A stretch of DNA of 7,619 bases from JAAZPG01 sp012797375 (GCA_937868205.1 CALMMC010000115.1:1-7619); one strand, 5' to 3'; shown: positions 1 to 6,250, numbered from the stretch's first letter. Numbers and translations are program-made. Notes: generated from the letters alone by a model not told the origin.

Positions 1-116
1 TTTGGTATGTTTGTCTATGTATGATTCATTGTGTGCATAGCTGTACTGTCATTTGGTTGAGTTGTTTTTTTGCGTGGTGATTGTAATAGCTATTGTTCTT
101 ATGGGTTTTTTTTTTT
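1..116. other. Non-biological T-rich junk outside the sequencing adapter
   Basis: This stretch lies outside the P5 adapter, so it cannot belong to the cloned insert. It is T-rich, unlike the GC-rich DNA inside the insert, and ends in a run of 11 T at 106-116 directly against the P5 start. Read in the opposite direction this is a homopolymer A run followed by noise, which is what Illumina reads give when they run off the end of a short template (known platform behaviour). I see no gene, RNA or signal here. It should be trimmed. Confidence 0.9.
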
Positions 117-186
117 AATGATACGGCGACCACCGAGATCTACACAGAGTAGATCGTCGGCAGCGTCAGATGTGTATAAGAGACAG
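117..186 (+). other. Illumina P5 / i5 index / Nextera transposase adapter
   Basis: Three library parts follow one another exactly. The 29-base P5 flow-cell sequence is at 117-145, an 8-base index (AGAGTAGA) at 146-153, and the Nextera read-1 transposase end at 154-186, finishing in the 19-bp mosaic end. The index matches the Nextera i5 index 504 as I remember it. Translation through this block yields the peptide MIRRPPRST, a familiar adapter-derived contaminant in protein databases. Any reading frame that starts left of 187 is therefore artificial. Confidence 0.98.
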
Positions 187-1002
187 TACCGGTTCCGGTC
201 GACCGAACATATCCTTGGGGAGCTGCGCCTCCACGCGGACCGAAACCGGAATCTCTTCTTCTACGACGACAATTTCGCCGCCCACAAGCCGCGGACCCGG
301 GAGCTCCTCGAGGCGATGATCCGGGAGGGATTCAAGTTCCGCTGGACGACCCAGGTCCGGGCCGACGTCGCCCGCGATCCGGATCTCGTCCGGCTGATGA
401 AAAAAGCCGGCGGCCATACCGTCTGCATCGGGTTCGAATCGGTGAATCCCCGGAGCCTCCAGGAATCCCATAAGGCCCAATCCGTGGCCGAGCTCGACCG
501 GGCCGTCCGGGTGTTCCGTCGCAACCGGATTCATATCCACGGCATGTTCGTCTTTGGATTCGACCAGGACGACCGGGGGACGTTCCGGGAGACCGTGAAG
601 TGGGCCCGGAAATCGCGCTTGACTTCGTCGCAGTTCCTGATTCTCACGCCGCTGCCGGGAAGCGCGTTCTATAAGAAAGTGATGGAGGAGGAAAGGATCG
701 CCTTCAAGGATTGGTCCCTCTACGACGCCCATCACGCCGTCTTCCGGCCGAGACGGCTGTCCCTGGCCGAGCTTCAAAAAGCCCAGATCGCCGGCCATCG
801 GCGGTTTTATTCCTTGAAAGAGCAGGTTCGGAACGTTCTCGAGGGCCGTTGGCTGGCCATCGCCATCAACCAATACGCCCGGGCGCTCAACCGGACCTGG
901 CAGAAAAAGAACCGGACGTTTCTCAAGGCTTTGGATCTTCTCCGCCCCCGCCGGGGAAGCCGGGTCTGGGTGGATTACCGGCAGGACGTCGGCCTGGATT
1001 AA
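187..1002 (+). CDS. Radical SAM protein (B12-binding-type subfamily), 5'-truncated
   Basis: The C-terminal 271 residues of a radical SAM enzyme. Seen: the first residues (YRFRSTEHILGELR) resemble the stretch that follows the CxxxCxxC [4Fe-4S] motif in B12-binding-domain radical SAM proteins. Next come a barrel strand with FFYDDNF, then WTTQVRAD, then the GFES motif about 80 residues in, then GMFVFGFDQD and the TPLPGS motif. The tail is basic and helical (about residues 195-270). These motifs match the large family whose members include the hopanoid and bacteriochlorophyll enzymes HpnJ and BchE, but the substrate cannot be told. The cluster cysteines and any cobalamin-binding domain lie upstream and are missing because the insert begins at the adapter; this is a library end, not a natural truncation. 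The gene converges on feoB, with 24 bp between the stop codons and no clear terminator there. Confidence 0.9.
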   Translation, partial: YRFRSTEHILGELRLHADRNRNLFFYDDNFAAHKPRTRELLEAMIREGFKFRWTTQVRADVARDPDLVRLMKKAGGHTVCIGFESVNPRSLQESHKAQSVAELDRAVRVFRRNRIHIHGMFVFGFDQDDRGTFRETVKWARKSRLTSSQFLILTPLPGSAFYKKVMEEERIAFKDWSLYDAHHAVFRPRRLSLAELQKAQIAGHRRFYSLKEQVRNVLEGRWLAIAINQYARALNRTWQKKNRTFLKALDLLRPRRGSRVWVDYRQDVGLD

Positions 1003-1026
1003 GGAATCGGGCCGGCTCGGGCGGGC

Positions 1027-3024
1027 TTACAAAATCCGCCGGGCGGCCTGATAGACGGCGATGCCGACGGCCGCGGAGAGGATAAAGAGATAGGCGACAT
1101 TGAACAACGTCAGGCGCCAGGAGCGGCTTTCCTGCTTGAAGGCGGCCACCGTGGCCGCGCAGGGAATGAACAGGAGCTGCGAGGCCATGAAAGCCAGCCC
1201 GACCGCCGGAGGATAGGCGGATACGATCAGATCTCCTAAAGCGACCCCCTCCCCGGCCCCGAAGAGAACAGCCAGGGCGGCGAGGGAGTTTTCCTTGGCG
1301 ATGAATCCGGCGAAAAGGGCGACCATCAGCCTCCAGTCGAATCCCATCAAGGTTCCCGCCGGCTCCAGGGCTCGGCTGAATCCGGCGAGATACGAGCTTT
1401 CCACCCTCCCTTCGGGGAAACGGGAGAGGGCCCAGACAGCCAGCGAGACGGGCAGAATAACGACCACGGCCTTGCGGACGAATTCAATGCTTCGCCGCCG
1501 GACGAGATCGCAGATCGTCCGGGGATGGGGGACGTGGTAAAGCGGCAGCTCCATGATGAACGGGGCCGCGTCCTGGCGGAAAAACAGCCGGCCGCCGATC
1601 ATCCCGGTGGCGAAAAGAAGGCCCAGGGCGAGCAGAATGAGGCCGATGGCGACCAGGGCCGCCTGTTCCCGGAAAAACAGCGGAGCCAGAAAGGCGATAA
1701 CGGCCATTCGCCCGGTACAGGGGATGAGGGGAATCAGGAACATCGTCAGGAGGCGGGCCCGGGTCGACTCGATGATCCGGGTGCCCAGCACTCCCGGCAC
1801 ATTGCATCCGAAGCTGATGATCAGGGGAAGGCAGGATTTCCCGTGCAGACGCATGGCGTGCATGAACCGGTCCATGACGAAAGCGGAGCGGGCCAGGTAG
1901 CCGACATCCTCTAAAAGCGCCGTAAAGCCGAAAAAGAGAATAAGGATGGGAAGAAACGTCAACAGCGTGCCGACGCCGCCGAGGATTCCCTCGACAAGGG
2001 CGCCCCGAATCCACCACGGGGAGGAGGCGGTCCAGCCGCCGACTAACCCTTGAAGACCTTGGATGACGGATTTTTCCAGGAATCCCTGGAGAGGGATTCC
2101 GAGCGCGTATGTCAGGGAAAAAACGGCGGCCATGACCGCGGCAAACGCGAGAAGGCCCCAGAACGGATGGGTCAGCCAGCGGTCGAGCCGGTGGGTCAGC
2201 GAGATCGGCCCGGTCTGGGGCCGGACGAGAGCGGCCCGGGTCATCCGCTCGATCCAGGCGTATCGTCCGGAAGCGACGGCGACCAGGGCGTCGTCATGCC
2301 GTTTCAATAAGGCGAGGATTTCCTCCCACCGCCCGGGAGGCACGGCCGCGGCGACTTTCCGGCTGATGTCCTCGTCCCCTTCCAGGATCTTCAAGGCGAC
2401 CCAGTCGCGGGGATAGGGTTCGAGGTCCGTTCCCTCGAGCAAACGTCCGGTCCGGTCCAGGACCAGGCGATGGTCCTCCCGGATTACCGGTCGCTGAGGC
2501 TCGGGAATCCGCCCGCCCTCAGCGGCCGCGGCGATCGCCTTGACCAGTTCCTTGATCCCGCCCCTTGAGGAGGCCTCCATGGGAACGACCGGAAGGCCGA
2601 GGGCCGCCGACAGCACGCCGGGCTCGATCGCCAGGCCTTCCTTCCGGGCCACATCCATCATGTTGAGACCGATGACCACGGGAACCCGCAGGCTGAGGAG
2701 TTCGGCGACAAGATAGAGACCGTGCTCCAGAAGGGCGGCGTTGAGGACGGCGACGACGAGGTCGGGACGTTCCCGGATGATGAATTCCCGGGCGATCAGT
2801 TCCTCGGGCGAGGCCGCGGTCAGGCTGTACGTGCCGGGCAGGTCGATCACCCGGAAGGAGGTCCGGCCGTATGGAAAGGTTCCTTCCTTGCGCTCGACGG
2901 TTTTGCCCGCCCAGTTCCCGACGTGCTGGTGCAGGCCGGTCAAGAGGTTGAAGACGGTCGACTTGCCGACATTCGGCGGGCCGGCCAGGGCGACTTTGAT
3001 TTCGGCGGGACCAGAGAAGCTCAT
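1027..3024 (-). CDS. feoB: Ferrous iron transport protein B (FeoB)
   Basis: Inner-membrane Fe(II) transporter with an N-terminal GTPase domain, 665 residues. Seen: G1 P-loop GPPNVGKST at 15-23, switch I around VGNWAGKTVE (35-44, with K41 where V is common), G3 DLPG at 61-64, G4 NMMD at 121-124, and a G5-like region near 150-155. A helical linker reaches about residue 270. Membrane segments start near 287, with the first Gate-domain motif GCNVPG at 406-411 and a matching CAAT motif (IPCAATVAAFK) near the C-terminus. The protein ends soon after its last helix, so it is somewhat shorter than many FeoB proteins (700-770) and lacks a Cys-rich tail. ATG at 3024 overlaps the feoA stop by 4 bases (ATGA) and has no strong Shine-Dalgarno, implying translational coupling. 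It is the last gene of fur-feoA-feoB and should be expressed under iron limitation. Confidence 0.97.
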   Translation of the reverse strand: MSFSGPAEIKVALAGPPNVGKSTVFNLLTGLHQHVGNWAGKTVERKEGTFPYGRTSFRVIDLPGTYSLTAASPEELIAREFIIRERPDLVVAVLNAALLEHGLYLVAELLSLRVPVVIGLNMMDVARKEGLAIEPGVLSAALGLPVVPMEASSRGGIKELVKAIAAAAEGGRIPEPQRPVIREDHRLVLDRTGRLLEGTDLEPYPRDWVALKILEGDEDISRKVAAAVPPGRWEEILALLKRHDDALVAVASGRYAWIERMTRAALVRPQTGPISLTHRLDRWLTHPFWGLLAFAAVMAAVFSLTYALGIPLQGFLEKSVIQGLQGLVGGWTASSPWWIRGALVEGILGGVGTLLTFLPILILFFGFTALLEDVGYLARSAFVMDRFMHAMRLHGKSCLPLIISFGCNVPGVLGTRIIESTRARLLTMFLIPLIPCTGRMAVIAFLAPLFFREQAALVAIGLILLALGLLFATGMIGGRLFFRQDAAPFIMELPLYHVPHPRTICDLVRRRSIEFVRKAVVVILPVSLAVWALSRFPEGRVESSYLAGFSRALEPAGTLMGFDWRLMVALFAGFIAKENSLAALAVLFGAGEGVALGDLIVSAYPPAVGLAFMASQLLFIPCAATVAAFKQESRSWRLTLFNVAYLFILSAAVGIAVYQAARRIL

Positions 3025-3278
3025 GCGGGGAGCCGCGCGGGAGCGATAAGGATCCGGTGCGCCTCTCCCCGTCCTAAGGCGACGCGGGCCTCACGGATCT
3101 GGACGATCAGCGCTCCCCGGCCGGGATTTTGAACCATGACGACTTCGACTCCCGGAACGAAGCCCAGGGATACCATCCGGGCCAGCAGCCTTCGGCCGCC
3201 GTCCAATCCGGCGACGACGGCCCGCCGCCCGGAGCTCAATTGAGCCAAGGTCATCGGGCCGGCGGCCCGCGGCGTCAC
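3021..3278 (-). CDS. feoA: Ferrous iron transport protein A (FeoA)
   Basis: Small cytosolic SH3-like protein that assists FeoB. Seen: core MTLAQLSSGRRAVVAGLDGG, then LLARMVSLGFVPGVEVVMV and IQIREARVALGRGEAHRILI-type strands, which is the full FeoA domain. Start choice: a GTG at 3278-3276 overlaps the fur TGA by 4 bases and has a GGGAGG Shine-Dalgarno (3285-3290) 6 bases upstream, giving 85 residues. An ATG at 3254 would give the usual family N-terminus (77 residues, MTLAQL...) but has no visible Shine-Dalgarno. I prefer the GTG. Upstream in-frame sequence as far as 3404 lies inside fur and is a shadow. The 3' end overlaps feoB by 4 bases, so fur, feoA and feoB form a tightly coupled translation chain. 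Confidence 0.9.
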   Translation of the reverse strand: MTPRAAGPMTLAQLSSGRRAVVAGLDGGRRLLARMVSLGFVPGVEVVMVQNPGRGALIVQIREARVALGRGEAHRILIAPARLPA

Positions 3279-3712
3279 GGTCGGCCTCCCGTCGGCCGGC
3301 AGCTTCGGCAGAAACCGCCGGCATAAACATGGAATTCCTTGAGGTCCGCGTTCAGCGTCCGCTTGATTTCCGTCTTCAGGCGGTTGACCAGGGGATTCTC
3401 GCACTCGATGACCTGACCGCAGGCGAGGCAGGAGAAGTGCACGTGGGCGGCCCGGCGAGACGCCTCGAAATGCCCGTGAGATTGTCCCAGCCGATGCTCC
3501 TCGATGAATCCTTCTTTTTTCAATAAGGCCAGGGTTCGATAAACGGTGGACAGACCGATGCGGGGATCAATTTTTTTCGCTTCCAAAAACAGGGTTTCCG
3601 CGTCGGGATGGCCGGGAATTTTCCTCAACAGGTCGAGGATCACCTCTCGCTTCGAGGTGATGCGCCGGCCCGAGGCTTTCAGGGCGCTCTTGATGGCCGG
3701 GATTGAATTCAC
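3275..3712 (-). CDS. fur: Fur-family ferric uptake regulator
   Basis: Iron-responsive dimeric DNA-binding repressor, 145 residues, normal length for Fur. Seen: winged-helix domain about 1-85 with recognition helix region GLSTVYRTLALLKKEG (53-68), then the dimerisation and metal domain. Two CxxC pairs (C95/C98 and C135/C138) make a structural zinc site as in many Fur and PerR proteins. The usual HHDH stretch is reduced to HVHF (H90, H92); E104 and H128 are further likely ligands. The start is GTG at 3712 with AAGGA 8 bases upstream; no ATG in this frame fits the family N-terminus. It is the first gene of the operon with feoA and feoB. A Fur box in its own promoter indicates autoregulation, and the operon partners argue for iron sensing (Fur) rather than Zur or PerR, though the protein alone does not settle this. 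Confidence 0.93.
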   Translation of the reverse strand: MNSIPAIKSALKASGRRITSKREVILDLLRKIPGHPDAETLFLEAKKIDPRIGLSTVYRTLALLKKEGFIEEHRLGQSHGHFEASRRAAHVHFSCLACGQVIECENPLVNRLKTEIKRTLNADLKEFHVYAGGFCRSCRPTGGRP

Positions 3713-3728
3713 GTCAGGATTCCTTATT

Positions 3729-3747
3729 AAGAATGATTCTCATTATC
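3729..3747 (-). promoter_or_regulatory. Fur box (operator) of fur-feoA-feoB
   Basis: On the minus strand this reads GATAATGAGAATCATTCTT, which matches the classical 19-bp Fur box GATAATGATAATCATTATC at 16 of 19 positions. It begins immediately after the -10 element, so it covers the expected transcription start, and it ends 16 bases before the fur GTG. A repressor bound here would block initiation. The match and position are seen; Fe(II)-Fur binding is inferred from the family. Confidence 0.9.
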
Positions 3748-3748
3748 A

Positions 3749-3776
3749 ATTATATCCGAAAAAATCCCCTTGTCAA
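3749..3776 (-). promoter_or_regulatory. Consensus sigma70 promoter of fur-feoA-feoB
   Basis: On the minus strand the -35 is TTGACA (3776-3771) and the -10 is TATAAT (3754-3749), both perfect consensus hexamers with a 16-bp spacer. Transcription would start near 3742, inside the Fur box, leaving a leader of roughly 30 bases. A perfect promoter fits a gene set that depends on a repressor for control. Confidence 0.88.
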
Positions 3777-4117
3777 GGAAACCGGATGTCCTCAACAGCC
3801 TGATTCGGGGCGGGACGGCCCCCTCCGGCGAAATATCCCGCCGCCGGGACGGCGTCCTCCTCGTGACGATTTTCCTCGCTCGGCCGTGGACGCAAGGAGC
3901 CGGCGATATCCGGCTCCCAGACGAGAGCGAACGGCGGGGTTTGGAGATCCTTTCAGCCGTCACTCCAGGCCGGTGGGGGCGTTGTTCAGGAGAAGGTCAC
4001 GAGTTCCGGCCCGGCGCCCCTTGCCGGGAGAAGGCCGAAACAGCCGTCTCCGAAGTCATCATCGATTTATTCGGAGAGGCAACGGAAGAGCCTGCCTGGA
4101 CGTAGGAAGGATGTAGA
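3777..4117. other. Intergenic stretch without a recognisable gene
   Basis: About 340 bp separate the divergent fur and blaI-type promoters. A + strand reading frame opens at a TTG at 3770 and runs to a stop at 4103-4105 (111 codons). Its start lies on the fur -35 element, it has no Shine-Dalgarno, and the product matches nothing I know, so I do not call it a gene, although its third positions are fairly GC-rich. The region also holds a strong inverted repeat at 3896-3917. It could be a gene remnant, a small unknown gene or long regulatory DNA. Confidence 0.5.
3896..3917. repeat. Perfect inverted repeat (hairpin), 8-bp arms
   Basis: GGAGCCGG and its exact complement CCGGCTCC flank a 6-base loop (CGATAT). 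There is no T-run on either side, so it is not a standard intrinsic terminator. It lies in the gene-free stretch between fur and the repressor gene. It could be an RNA hairpin, a protein-binding palindrome, or chance in GC-rich DNA. Confidence 0.5.
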
Positions 4118-4133
4118 TGTTAAAAAATTAGCA
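4118..4133 (+). promoter_or_regulatory. BlaI-type operator, distal copy
   Basis: TGTTAA-AAAA-TTAGCA: the same 6-4-6 palindrome as the two copies downstream, with one mismatch in the left arm. It lies just upstream of the -35 hexamer (4141). Its centre is 43 bp from that of the next copy, about four helical turns. Confidence 0.65.
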
Positions 4134-4140
4134 TTTCCTC

Positions 4141-4170
4141 TTGACAGGCGGGAATAAGGGTGCTAATAAT
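4141..4170 (+). promoter_or_regulatory. Promoter of the BlaI-type repressor / M56 protease pair
   Basis: A consensus -35 TTGACA at 4141-4146 is followed, 18 bp later, by AATAAT at 4165-4170 (5 of 6 matches to TATAAT). With a 17-bp spacer the alternative -10 is TAATAA (4164-4169). The start would fall near 4176-4178, at the boundary of two adjoining operators, so the repressor should shut off its own operon. Confidence 0.8.
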
Positions 4171-4176
4171 TTAGCA
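4161..4176 (+). promoter_or_regulatory. BlaI-type operator overlapping the -10
   Basis: TGCTAA-TAAT-TTAGCA, with perfect 6-bp inverted arms around 4 bases. It contains the -10 element and directly abuts the next copy. BlaI, MecI and CopY dimers bind short palindromes of similar size. The arm sequence here differs from the TACA/TGTA-type arms of the classical operators. Confidence 0.8.
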
Positions 4177-4192
4177 TGCTAATATATTAGCA
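4177..4192 (+). promoter_or_regulatory. BlaI-type operator at the transcription start
   Basis: TGCTAATATATTAGCA is a perfect 16-bp palindrome. It sits head-to-tail against the copy at 4161-4176 with no gap and covers the predicted start site. Two dimers spaced 16 bp centre to centre would lie on roughly opposite faces of the helix. Confidence 0.8.
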
Positions 4193-4221
4193 TATCGAGC
4201 CGAAAGAACGGGGAGGCCCGC

Positions 4222-4605
4222 ATGACGAATGACCGAAGCCTGAGCCGGCGGGAACGCCAAATCATGGACGTCATCTACGAGCTGAAGGAGGCGACGGTTC
4301 TTCAGGTCCTTGAGCGCCTGCCGGATCCCCCCGGTTATTCGGCGGTCCGGGCGCTGATACGAGTCCTGGAGCGGAAGGGTCACCTGACTCACCGCCGGGA
4401 CGGACCCCGTTATGTTTATTCCCCTCTCGTGGCCAAGGAAAAAGCCCGTCGAAACGCCCTCCGCCACGTGATAAGGACGTTTTTCGACGGCTCCACGGAA
4501 AGCGTCATGGCCGCCCTTCTCGACATTTCCGAGAAGAATCTGTCCGAGGACGATTATGTTCGTCTCCGGGAGCTCATCGACAAAGCCCGCCGGGAGGGTC
4601 GCTGA
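4222..4605 (+). CDS. BlaI/MecI/CopY-family transcriptional repressor
   Basis: Dimeric winged-helix repressor, 127 residues, the usual family length. Seen: the family N-terminus LSRRERQIMDVIYELKEATVLQVLERL (7-33), the recognition-helix region YSAVRALIRVLERKGHL (39-55), and the wing HRRDGPRYVYSPLVAKEKAR (57-76). A C-terminal helical dimerisation domain follows, ending near EDDYVRLRELIDKARREGR. The start is ATG with GGGAGG (4211-4216) 5 bases upstream. In characterised systems the paired M56 protease inactivates the repressor when a signal, often a beta-lactam, arrives. No beta-lactamase gene is visible here, so the inducer is unknown. Three palindromes in its promoter imply autorepression. The M56 gene starts one base after its stop codon. 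Confidence 0.93.
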   Translation: MTNDRSLSRRERQIMDVIYELKEATVLQVLERLPDPPGYSAVRALIRVLERKGHLTHRRDGPRYVYSPLVAKEKARRNALRHVIRTFFDGSTESVMAALLDISEKNLSEDDYVRLRELIDKARREGR

Positions 4606-4606
4606 A

Positions 4607-5527
4607 ATGCAGGGAATCACGGCTACGGCGGCGCTCCTGGTCGAAGGCTTTCTCAAGACAACCCTCGTCCTTGTCCCCGCCTTGCTGGGGGCGGCGGCCT
4701 GTCGGAGGCGCCCGGCTTCTTTCCGCCATTTCCTTCTAAGCTTCGCTCTCATCGGCTTGCTGTTTTTACCCCTTTTCCGTCTTCTGCCGGGAGGATGGAA
4801 GACACCGCTTCTTCCGGCTCGGCCGGCCGCGGCCGTGTCGTCTTCCGCCGTTTTTTCTTCCCCGCCGCCGGCGGCGCTTTCCGGCGCTTCCGCGGCGGTT
4901 TCCTTCCTTTCCGTCCGTGACGGTTCGCCGTCTTCCCGAAGCGGAGAATCCGCAGCCGGCCCGAGCAACGCCCCGACCGGCGGGCGGGCGGTTCCCGCGG
5001 CGGTCTCCGGCGCTGCTGGCGGATTTTTTCCCGCTCATGCGGCCGTTTTTGCCTGGTTCGCCGGATTCCTCTTCCTGCTCTTGAAGCTGGCGTTCGGCCT
5101 CGTCGGCGCCTATCGTTTAACCCGGGAAGGATGGGAGCCGGGAGACCGAGGCTGGCGGATTCTGATCGCCCGTTTTCTGGCGGTGGTTCCGCTGAGGAGG
5201 GGCGTCCGCTTGAAAAGTCACCCGGAAGTCGCCGTCCCCCTGACCTGGGGCTGGAGAAAGCCCGTCGTCCTTATCCCCGTCGGGGCCGACGCTTGGGAGG
5301 AAGCGGAGCGCTCGGCCGCCCTGTTCCATGAGCTTTCCCACATCAAACGGGCGGATTTCCTCTTTCTGCTCCTTGTCCGGCTCAGCCTGGCGGTGTTTTG
5401 GTGGAATCCGCTCTGCTGGCTGGCGTATGCCCGTCTTCGAAAGGAACAGGAAATCGCCTGCGACGAGCTGGTCCTCCGCGCGGGGATCAAGCCGTCGATC
5501 TACGCCGCCGGCCTTCTGGCCTTCCGC
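4607..5527 (+). CDS. M56-family (BlaR1/MecR1-like) membrane metalloprotease, 3'-truncated at a chimeric join
   Basis: Signal-transducing membrane zinc protease, partner of the repressor just upstream. Seen (residues from ATG 4607): hydrophobic helices about 9-31, 41-60 and 143-168; a Pro/Ala/Ser/Gly-rich loop 61-140; the conserved strand VPLTWGWRKPVVLIP (210-224); the zinc motif HELSH (241-245); a hydrophobic stretch 251-275; and the family motif QEIACDELVLRAG (281-293) with E282 as probable third ligand. ATG follows the repressor stop by one base, with GGAGGG 8 bases upstream. After about residue 306 the family resemblance ends abruptly and a TIM barrel begins in the same frame, so the last helix and any C-terminal sensor domain are absent. 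I judge this an artificial join. The open frame itself continues to 6238, and the exact breakpoint is uncertain by about 10 bases. Confidence 0.9.
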
Positions 5528-6238
5528 TCGTCGGCGGATTTCCGCGGCGCGCTCGCCGACGTCGCGCGGATCGGCTACGCGGGCGTTGAGCTTGCGGGAG
5601 CGGGTGGCCTTACGGCGCCGGAACTGGCGAAGGTTCTTTCTGACCTCGGGCTCAAATGCGCGGGTTCGCACGAGGGAATGGACCGGCTCGAAAGCGACTT
5701 CAGCGCGGTCGTGGACTTTCAGAAGGAGATCGGGAACAGCTTCGTGGTGATCCCGTGGCTCGCCGAAGAGCGCCGCAAGGGCGCGGCGGGGTGGATCGAG
5801 ACGGCGGGCAAGATGACCGAGATCGGCCACATGCTGAAAGAGGAAGGCCTGCAGCTCTGCTATCACAACCACTCGTTCGAGTTCGAGAAGTTCGATGGGC
5901 AGTACGGGCTCGATCTGCTCTACGCGAACTCCGGCCCCGATGCGGTGCAGGCCGAGCTGGACACCTACTGGGTGAAGCACGGCGGCGAGGACCCGATCGA
6001 GTACATCAACCGCTACGCGGGCAGGGCCCCGCTGATCCACATCAAGGACATGGCGGCGGGCGAAGACCGCGCGTTCGCGGAGATCGGTGAGGGCATCCTC
6101 GACATGCCGGGCATCTTCGAGGCGGCAAAGAAGGCCGGTTCGGCATGGATGATCGTGGAGCAGGACACCTGCAAGCGCCCGCCCATCGAGAGCGTGAAGC
6201 TGAGTTTCGACAACATCAAGAAGATGGGGTTTGCCTGA
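5528..6238 (+). CDS. Sugar phosphate isomerase/epimerase-type TIM barrel, 5'-truncated
   Basis: Xylose-isomerase-like / AP-endonuclease-2 superfamily barrel, 236 residues present. Seen (from 5528): RIGYAGVELAG (14-24), AGSH (45-48), YHNHSFEF (112-119), AELDTYWV (142-149), PLIHIKDM (168-175), AEIGEG (184-189), and VEQD (210-213). By family analogy the metal ligands are E118, D145, H171 and E211, all present. Compared with the next gene, only about 16 N-terminal residues are missing (the strand ending YTVR). That start was replaced by the M56 sequence at the contig join; it is not a natural loss. Such enzymes isomerise or epimerise keto-sugars or act on inositol-like substrates; the substrate here is unknown. 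It is followed after 12 bases by a paralogue in the same direction, so the two probably form an operon. Confidence 0.88.
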   Translation, partial: SSADFRGALADVARIGYAGVELAGAGGLTAPELAKVLSDLGLKCAGSHEGMDRLESDFSAVVDFQKEIGNSFVVIPWLAEERRKGAAGWIETAGKMTEIGHMLKEEGLQLCYHNHSFEFEKFDGQYGLDLLYANSGPDAVQAELDTYWVKHGGEDPIEYINRYAGRAPLIHIKDMAAGEDRAFAEIGEGILDMPGIFEAAKKAGSAWMIVEQDTCKRPPIESVKLSFDNIKKMGFA

Positions 6239-6250
6239 GCGGAGGCTGAA

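Noticed and set aside
166..873. 235-codon minus-strand frame opposite the radical SAM gene
   Set aside because: It ends inside the adapter and mirrors a gene with clear radical SAM motifs; no recognisable domain.
1003..1026. Bidirectional terminator between the radical SAM gene and feoB
   Set aside because: The 24-bp gap is GC-rich but shows no convincing stem or T-run.
1484..2017. 177-codon minus-strand frame inside feoB
   Set aside because: Out-of-frame shadow within continuous FeoB coding sequence on the same strand.
3896..3917. Hairpin as an intrinsic terminator
   Set aside because: No T-run follows on either strand and no gene ends just before it.
3770..4105. 111-codon plus-strand frame as a gene
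   Set aside because: TTG start lies on the fur -35 element, no Shine-Dalgarno, no recognisable motif; noted only as part of the intergenic stretch.
3778..4117. Riboswitch in the fur/blaI interval
   Set aside because: I compared by eye with cobalamin and fluoride riboswitch core motifs and saw no convincing match.
4118..4192. Repeated palindromes as a possible CRISPR or transposon end
   Set aside because: Only three 16-bp units with no regular spacers and no transposase; their position on a promoter ahead of a BlaI-type gene fits operators far better.
4607..6238. Novel BlaR1-isomerase fusion protein
   Set aside because: Both parts are truncated exactly at the join, and the contig carries adapters and another mosaic join; treated as a chimera unless reads show otherwise.
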